From JAAKFL01 sp964629645 (GTDB lineage Bacteria; Chlamydiota; Chlamydiia; Chlamydiales; SLFE01): DNA of 35,357 nt. The translations under genes were made by a program, and so were the position numbers. The stretch is from positions 1 through 35,357 of the forward strand of contig CAZVSU010000018.1 in the NCBI GenBank assembly GCA_964629645.1, written 5' to 3'. The notes under the pieces are model-generated. The model did no database searches and was not told where the DNA came from. It saw only the letters and a program-made list of their open reading frames with translations. Shown piece after piece: positions 31,603 through 35,357 of the stretch. Numbering within the stretch: the stretch's first letter is position 1; each line of letters begins with the position of its first letter.

Positions 31603-33897
31603 ATGACATCATATCACTATGATGTGGCTATTGTCGGAGCTGGTCCTGCAGGATGTATCTTAAGCTATCTTTTAGCTAGAAGCGGTGTTGATACTCTTTT
31701 AATTGAGCGGGATGCGACTTTTGTGCGGGAATTTCGCGGCCCAGCCTACCAGCCCTGCATCCTCGAATATTTCGACCAGATGGGCATATTAGACGATGTG
31801 CTCTCCGTCGGCCACTCGACTCTTGATCACTTCAGGATTAAAAGCAAAGGCGACATACTCTTTGAGATGGACTTGAATCGTCTCCCTCCGCCCCATAACT
31901 TCGCGATCGCATTGGAACAAGGCCCTTTGCTGCGCAAGCTTATCCAACTCAGTTCGGAGTTTCCGAATCTCACATTCTTAGGAGAAGCACAAGTAGACGC
32001 CCTTTTGACACACTACGGTATGATTGCAGGAGTCAAAGTCACGATCGGAAACGAAACAAAAGAAATCCGTTCCAGGCTCGTCGTCGGAGCTGACGGCCGG
32101 TTTTCCACCGTCCGGAAATGTGCTGAGATTCCGATCACGAGCATCACCCAGCATTTCGATGTCGTCTGGTTCGATGTCCCCGCCTCTGAAGAACTTGAAT
32201 ACGAACTAGGCCTCGAGATGACCGATGAAGGGATCGTTGTGGTGATTCCGGAAGAAGCCGGTCACTTGAGAGTTGGCTGGGTTCTAGACAAAGGGGGCTT
32301 TCAAAAGCTTCAAGAAAAAGGGATTGAAACATTTCGTAAAGCCATCTTGCGCGTTAAACCAGAACTCAAGCGTCATTTGTCCGACGCTCTCAAAAGCTTT
32401 GACCAATGCTCTTACCTCGACGTTAAGATTGGCCGCGCGCGCGATTATGCCAAAGATGGGTTGATATTGATCGGCGATGCCGCACACATCGCCTCTCCAG
32501 CGGGAGGTCAAGGGAACAAATTAGCCATTCAAGACGCGGTAGAGGCTCACCCCGCGATCGTGAAGGCTTTAAAACAGCATAAAGGAACCTTACGCAGGTA
32601 TCAATTTCATGAGTACGAAAAAGTGCGTCAAAAGGAGACGAACAAGATTTTTCGATGGCAGCGGCTGATCGGCTCGATGTTTTTGCGAAGGCCATCCCCT
32701 CTTGTCAAGCGGTTAAGACCTTATATCATGCCATTGATGAGCCGCTTTGCCGCTCCCTATATGATGAAAATTTTGGGATATGGTTACCGGCCTCTTTCAG
32801 TCGCGACAAACCTTTTTTCTTTTCATTCAGACTACGGGCAAGCGCACCGCTACCACCTTCTGCCCGTTAAAAAGGTCACGCCTGAAACCGATCAGGCCGC
32901 TTCCATATCCTTTGAAGTGCCTGATGACATCAAACCCTTGTTCCGATACCAGGCCGGTCAATTCATTACATTGAGACTTCTTGAGAAAGGGCAGCTCCAC
33001 AAGCGGTGCTACTCTCTTTCCAGTATACCCCAAGATGACGAACTCCGAATTACCGTAAAAAGAGTCCGTAACGGACTGATCTCCAATGCCCTCATCGATC
33101 AAGTTGAAGTTGGCGCGAAACTTCTTGTCTTGCCGCCGGCCGGTCAATTTGTTCTTCCTCGCGAAAATTCCGACACATGCATGATTGCCGGAGGCAGTGG
33201 GATCACCCCCATCCTGTCGTTGATCCGAGCTCTGCTCTCTAGGACTCAAGAGCATCGCATCCATTTGATTTACGCCAACTCAGATGAGTCGTCGATTATT
33301 TTTAAAGAAACCTTGGACGCCCTCGCAGAAGCTCATCCCAGCCGTTTTACCATCACGCACAATCTGTCGGATCGGGATGGACGTCTTGATGCTGAGCGTT
33401 TGCAAGCGATGATCGATTTTGAGAAGAGAACAACCCATTACTTTCTTTGCGGGCCGGCAGGCCTTAACGAGCTATCAAGAGACGTTTTACACAAACAAGG
33501 GATCGATGACACTTTCATTCATTCCGAAACCTTCACATCTCTTGCAGAACCTTTTGAATCGCTCACAAAAGATGAGACTCCTCCCCTCTACGTGGGAAAA
33601 AGTTCTGAGACGAAGGCGAAAAAAGGCGCTCGAGTGTCTCTGTCTCTTAAAAACAAATCCTACTCTATCTGCTGCACTCCCGATGAATCGATCCTTGATG
33701 CCGCATTAAGAGAAGGTCTCGACCCACCCTTTTCGTGCCGCGAAGGCATTTGCAGCGCATGCCTTGCGCGCCTTACTTCAGGAGAAGTCGTGATGAAAAA
33801 ACACCACGCCTTATCAAAGTCTGATGCTAAAAAAGGACACATCTTGACCTGCCAGGCAAAGCCCGTCTCAAAGACGTGTGCGATTGAATATCCGTAA
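31603..33897 (+). CDS. Three-module flavoprotein: FAD monooxygenase, ferredoxin-type reductase, 2Fe-2S ferredoxin
   Basis: 764 residues. Module 1 (1 to about 400) is a class A flavin monooxygenase: VAIVGAGPAG at 8-17, the DG motif GADGRFSTVRK and the ribityl-binding GDAAHIASPAGGQG at 291-304. Module 2 (about 415-645) is a ferredoxin-NADP reductase-type unit with FAD motif RCYSLSS and NAD motif GGSGITPILSL. Module 3 (about 675-764) is a plant-type ferredoxin with Cys712, Cys717, Cys720 and Cys750. Modules 2 and 3 together resemble PaaE or phthalate dioxygenase reductases. Chlamydia has, as I recall, an MhpA-like monooxygenase (CT148). The substrate is unknown; the menG and NqrM-like neighbours hint at quinone or respiratory chemistry. 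No frameshift is seen, so the fusion is real in this sequence. Confidence 0.9.
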   Translation: MTSYHYDVAIVGAGPAGCILSYLLARSGVDTLLIERDATFVREFRGPAYQPCILEYFDQMGILDDVLSVGHSTLDHFRIKSKGDILFEMDLNRLPPPHNFAIALEQGPLLRKLIQLSSEFPNLTFLGEAQVDALLTHYGMIAGVKVTIGNETKEIRSRLVVGADGRFSTVRKCAEIPITSITQHFDVVWFDVPASEELEYELGLEMTDEGIVVVIPEEAGHLRVGWVLDKGGFQKLQEKGIETFRKAILRVKPELKRHLSDALKSFDQCSYLDVKIGRARDYAKDGLILIGDAAHIASPAGGQGNKLAIQDAVEAHPAIVKALKQHKGTLRRYQFHEYEKVRQKETNKIFRWQRLIGSMFLRRPSPLVKRLRPYIMPLMSRFAAPYMMKILGYGYRPLSVATNLFSFHSDYGQAHRYHLLPVKKVTPETDQAASISFEVPDDIKPLFRYQAGQFITLRLLEKGQLHKRCYSLSSIPQDDELRITVKRVRNGLISNALIDQVEVGAKLLVLPPAGQFVLPRENSDTCMIAGGSGITPILSLIRALLSRTQEHRIHLIYANSDESSIIFKETLDALAEAHPSRFTITHNLSDRDGRLDAERLQAMIDFEKRTTHYFLCGPAGLNELSRDVLHKQGIDDTFIHSETFTSLAEPFESLTKDETPPLYVGKSSETKAKKGARVSLSLKNKSYSICCTPDESILDAALREGLDPPFSCREGICSACLARLTSGEVVMKKHHALSKSDAKKGHILTCQAKPVSKTCAIEYP

Positions 33898-33910
33898 AAA
33901 TCTTTATGCA

Positions 33911-33919
33911 TGGTATAAT
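33911..33919 (+). promoter_or_regulatory. Extended -10 promoter
   Basis: TGGTATAAT combines a perfect -10 with an extended TGn motif, which can work without a -35 box; none is seen at 17 bases. A transcript would start about 12 bases before the start codon and keep the AGGAG site. It would drive the NqrM-like gene and menG independently of the flavoprotein gene. Confidence 0.5.
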
Positions 33920-33937
33920 AAAGTTTTAGGAGTCGCC

Positions 33938-34195
33938 ATGTCACCTCTTATCACAACAATTATCGTCGCTTTTGCTTTCGTCTTGATCGCCCTGACTCTA
34001 CTCGGAATAGGATGGCTGATGACCGGAAAATCTCGTATCATTCGAGGCGCCTGCGGCATGGATCCCAACAAAATCCGAGATGAAAGGTGCGGAACAAAAG
34101 ACATTTCGTGCGAAATCTGCAAAAAACCAGCAAATTCCGAGCAGGCTAAAAATGAAGACAAGAAGTTATACGAAAAGCAATCCCGAAAGCATTAA
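33938..34195 (+). CDS. nqrM: NqrM-like small membrane protein with four cysteines
   Basis: 85 residues. One membrane helix (about 5-28) is followed by a cysteine-bearing tail: GACG with Cys39, then Cys51, Cys58 and Cys61 (SCEICKK), and a charged C-terminus. NqrM (DUF539) proteins have this same size, a single helix and a CG-then-three-cysteine pattern, and are needed to insert iron into the sodium-pumping NADH:quinone reductase. The spacing of the last cysteines differs from the proteobacterial pattern, so the call is tentative. Chlamydiae do use Na-NQR. The start has AGGAG five bases upstream; an earlier in-frame ATG is less likely. It overlaps menG by 44 bases. Confidence 0.5.
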   Translation: MSPLITTIIVAFAFVLIALTLLGIGWLMTGKSRIIRGACGMDPNKIRDERCGTKDISCEICKKPANSEQAKNEDKKLYEKQSRKH

Positions 34196-34880
34196 AGAAC
34201 TATTCAACAACATTGCCGTTAATTACGAAAAAGGCAATGCCGTTCTTTCATTTCAAACCTACAGACTATGGAACCAATCTCTGATTCGCCATGTTTTGCA
34301 GAGGCATCCCCCGCAAGATTACCTCGACCTTTGCGCCGGAACTGGCGACATCGCGCTTCCTTATCTAAGATCAAGACCAAACCCTTGCCACGCGGTGCTG
34401 CTCGATTTTTCCTCTGAGATGCTGAACATAGCAAGGCAGAAAGCGGAATCATCAGCATTTGATCACCATCGCCTGCAATTTATCGAAGCCGATGCGGAGT
34501 CTATACCCCTCCGTCCGAATTCAATCGATGCTGTCACAGTGGCCTACGGCATCCGCAACATCCAAAATCCTTTAAGATGTTTCGAGGAGACTTTACGCGT
34601 CATGCGGCCGGGGGGCACGTTTGGAATTTTGGAGCTGACGAAGCCCCAAAATCCCATTCTCAAGTATCCCCACTCATTTTATTTACACACGCTCCTCCCC
34701 CTTATGGGGAAATGGGTGACGTCCAATAAAGAAGCCTACGAATATCTTTGCAACAGCATACATGAATTTGTTGAACCTGAGCGCGTGGCAGTTGATCTCA
34801 AAGAAACGGGATTTGCTCACGTGAAAATCAAGCCTCTCTTTGGCGGAATTGCAACCATCATCTTGGCTAAAAAGGTTTAA
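34152..34880 (+). CDS. menG: Demethylmenaquinone methyltransferase (UbiE/MenG family)
   Basis: 242 residues. SAM-binding motif I is YLDLCAGTGDIALPYL, and family signatures follow: FNNIAVNYEKGNAVLSF near the N-terminus, VTVAYGIRNIQNPLRCFEE, and MRPGGTFGILELTKP. The enzyme adds the C-methyl group in the last step of menaquinone (or ubiquinone) synthesis. Chlamydiae generally make menaquinone by the futalosine route, which makes MenG the likelier name. I chose the ATG with GCAGG six bases upstream, inside the end of the NqrM-like gene, because family alignment begins there; a start 24 codons earlier exists. Confidence 0.9.
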   Translation: MKTRSYTKSNPESIKELFNNIAVNYEKGNAVLSFQTYRLWNQSLIRHVLQRHPPQDYLDLCAGTGDIALPYLRSRPNPCHAVLLDFSSEMLNIARQKAESSAFDHHRLQFIEADAESIPLRPNSIDAVTVAYGIRNIQNPLRCFEETLRVMRPGGTFGILELTKPQNPILKYPHSFYLHTLLPLMGKWVTSNKEAYEYLCNSIHEFVEPERVAVDLKETGFAHVKIKPLFGGIATIILAKKV

Positions 34881-34903
34881 ACCCGAGTTGCATGGCAGGA
34901 TAA

Positions 34904-34929
34904 CCTCTTGCGACACATTCGGCAAGAGG
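34904..34929 (+). terminator. Candidate hairpin terminator after menG
   Basis: CCTCTTGC, a 10-base loop and GCAAGAGG form a perfect 8-bp stem 23 bases after the menG stop. No T-run follows, so termination may be weak. GCAAGAGG recurs about 40 bases downstream, giving an alternative pairing partner. The end of the following mobile element may lie just after it, at GGGTAGTGTAAC. Confidence 0.4.
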
Positions 34930-35040
34930 GGTAGTGTAACATCGTTTCTGTAAATTCAGTTTGCAAGAGGCAGAAGAATTTCTTATAGAAAAAAGTTTGA
35001 GATCAGATTCTCTTAGTCGCAAAAAATAAAGGAGAAATCA

Positions 35041-35305
35041 TGATCTCAAACAAAACTATCAAAGCTATGATTCACGAGATCTTGGAAAAATTCGCAAAAA
35101 CCGGCATCGGTCAGCTAGATGACTCCCTCGAGAAGTTATTCAATCAGCCGATGGTTACCGAACGGGTAGACTACCTCGGAGCCGCCCCATACGAAAGAAC
35201 GCTGGATCGTAAAGACTATTCTAATGAATTTAAGAATAAAACGCCTCTAACAGCTCGATCTCAAAATTCCCCAAGTCAGAGAAGGAGACTTTTATCCTTT
35301 CTGTG
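35041..35305 (+). pseudogene. IS256 (Mutator)-type transposase fragment, frameshifted and truncated
   Basis: The first 75 codons read MISNKTIKAMIHEILEKFAK, then ERVDYLGAAPYERTLDRKDYSNEFKNKTP, matching the N-terminus of IS256-type transposases (ERxxYLGA-YER--R--YRNG-K-RT). The expected LKIPQVREGDFYPF, the family's LxVPQVRxGxFYP block, then appears in another reading frame, so a frameshift lies near 35246-35256. After FYPF the frame ends and the sequence changes to what looks like another element's end. GGAG lies five bases before the start codon (AAAGGAGAAATCATG). Roughly 300 or more residues would be missing, so the gene is non-functional as seen here. Confidence 0.78.
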
Positions 35306-35357
35306 TATAACGTCAATTATTTTTGCCGGTCGGCGACAATTATCTTTGCCGGCTGCT
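35302..35357 (+). mobile_element. Putative left end of an IS21-type insertion, cut by the window edge
   Basis: Starting at about TGTGTATAACG, two near-identical 16-base units CAATTATTTTTGCCGG (35314-35329) and CAATTATCTTTGCCGG (35337-35352) recur at a 23-base spacing. IS21-type ends begin with TG and carry tandem copies of just such AT-rich/GCCGG transposase-binding repeats. It interrupts the IS256-type transposase after its FYPF codons. The transposase genes themselves would lie beyond the window, so the assignment is inference from the end structure. Confidence 0.6.

Overview
The window looks like a chromosomal segment of an environmental (Chlamydia-like) member of the phylum Chlamydiae, probably a Parachlamydiales-type organism. 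The evidence is a set of gene neighbourhoods that, as I remember them, also occur in Chlamydia trachomatis: a DUF721 gene-gyrB-gyrA-tmk-holB block (around CT191-CT187), a coiled-coil gene next to hemW (CT053-CT052), rsmI-holA (CT048-CT047), dacA-ybbR (CT012-CT011) and two tiny genes ahead of ybeY and a CBS-domain gene (CT421.1-CT423). A Pkn1-like kinase/FGE fusion, a c-di-AMP cyclase and an ankyrin-SET effector-like gene fit as well. The family calls rest on motifs read in the sequence. The taxonomic call is inference.

Layout. 1-158: one arm of a palindromic repeat. 159-1877 (+): ankyrin/SET protein. 1862-9236 (-): replication block, in transcription order RRM protein, DUF721/DciA-like, gyrB, gyrA, tmk, holB. 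9392-11238 (-): ispH, a low-molecular-weight tyrosine phosphatase with an apparently leaderless promoter, and an acidic secreted protein. 11239-11719: non-coding, with a 16-bp inverted repeat. 11720-13585 (-): Pkn1-like kinase. 13828-17105 (+): CcsA-type haem protein, acidic coiled-coil protein, HemW. 17184-19435 (-): holA, rsmI and an unknown gene. 19436-19951: non-coding, with a structured-RNA candidate and a full 163-bp palindromic MITE-like element. 19952-23984 (+): dacA, ybbR, rsmE and an orphan PAS histidine kinase. 24005-25162 (-): very basic unknown protein. 25373-25817: a compact transcription unit of two tiny basic proteins between a near-consensus promoter and a strong terminator. 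25821-29427 (+): ybeY, CNNM/CBS protein, a second palindromic element, rny. 29554-31470 (+): DUF3604-like protein. 31603-34880 (+): a three-module flavoprotein, an NqrM-like protein and menG, plausibly a quinone/redox cluster. 35041-35357: the start of an IS256-type transposase with a frameshift, broken by what looks like an IS21-type end.

Most genes are housekeeping: clamp-loader subunits delta and delta-prime, both gyrase subunits, thymidylate kinase, rRNA modification and maturation (RsmI, RsmE, YbeY), RNase Y, isoprenoid, haem and quinone metabolism, and c-di-AMP signalling. The more novel signals are the palindromic repeat family with a paired base change in its stem, a second short repeat family (GGGGACGT..TTCA) fused to one of its copies, an HRD-to-HRC kinase, a YbeY with a changed metal ligand, a Gln at the GyrA quinolone position, the monooxygenase-reductase-ferredoxin fusion, and the complete two-gene micro-operon. 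No tRNA, rRNA or CRISPR array was seen.
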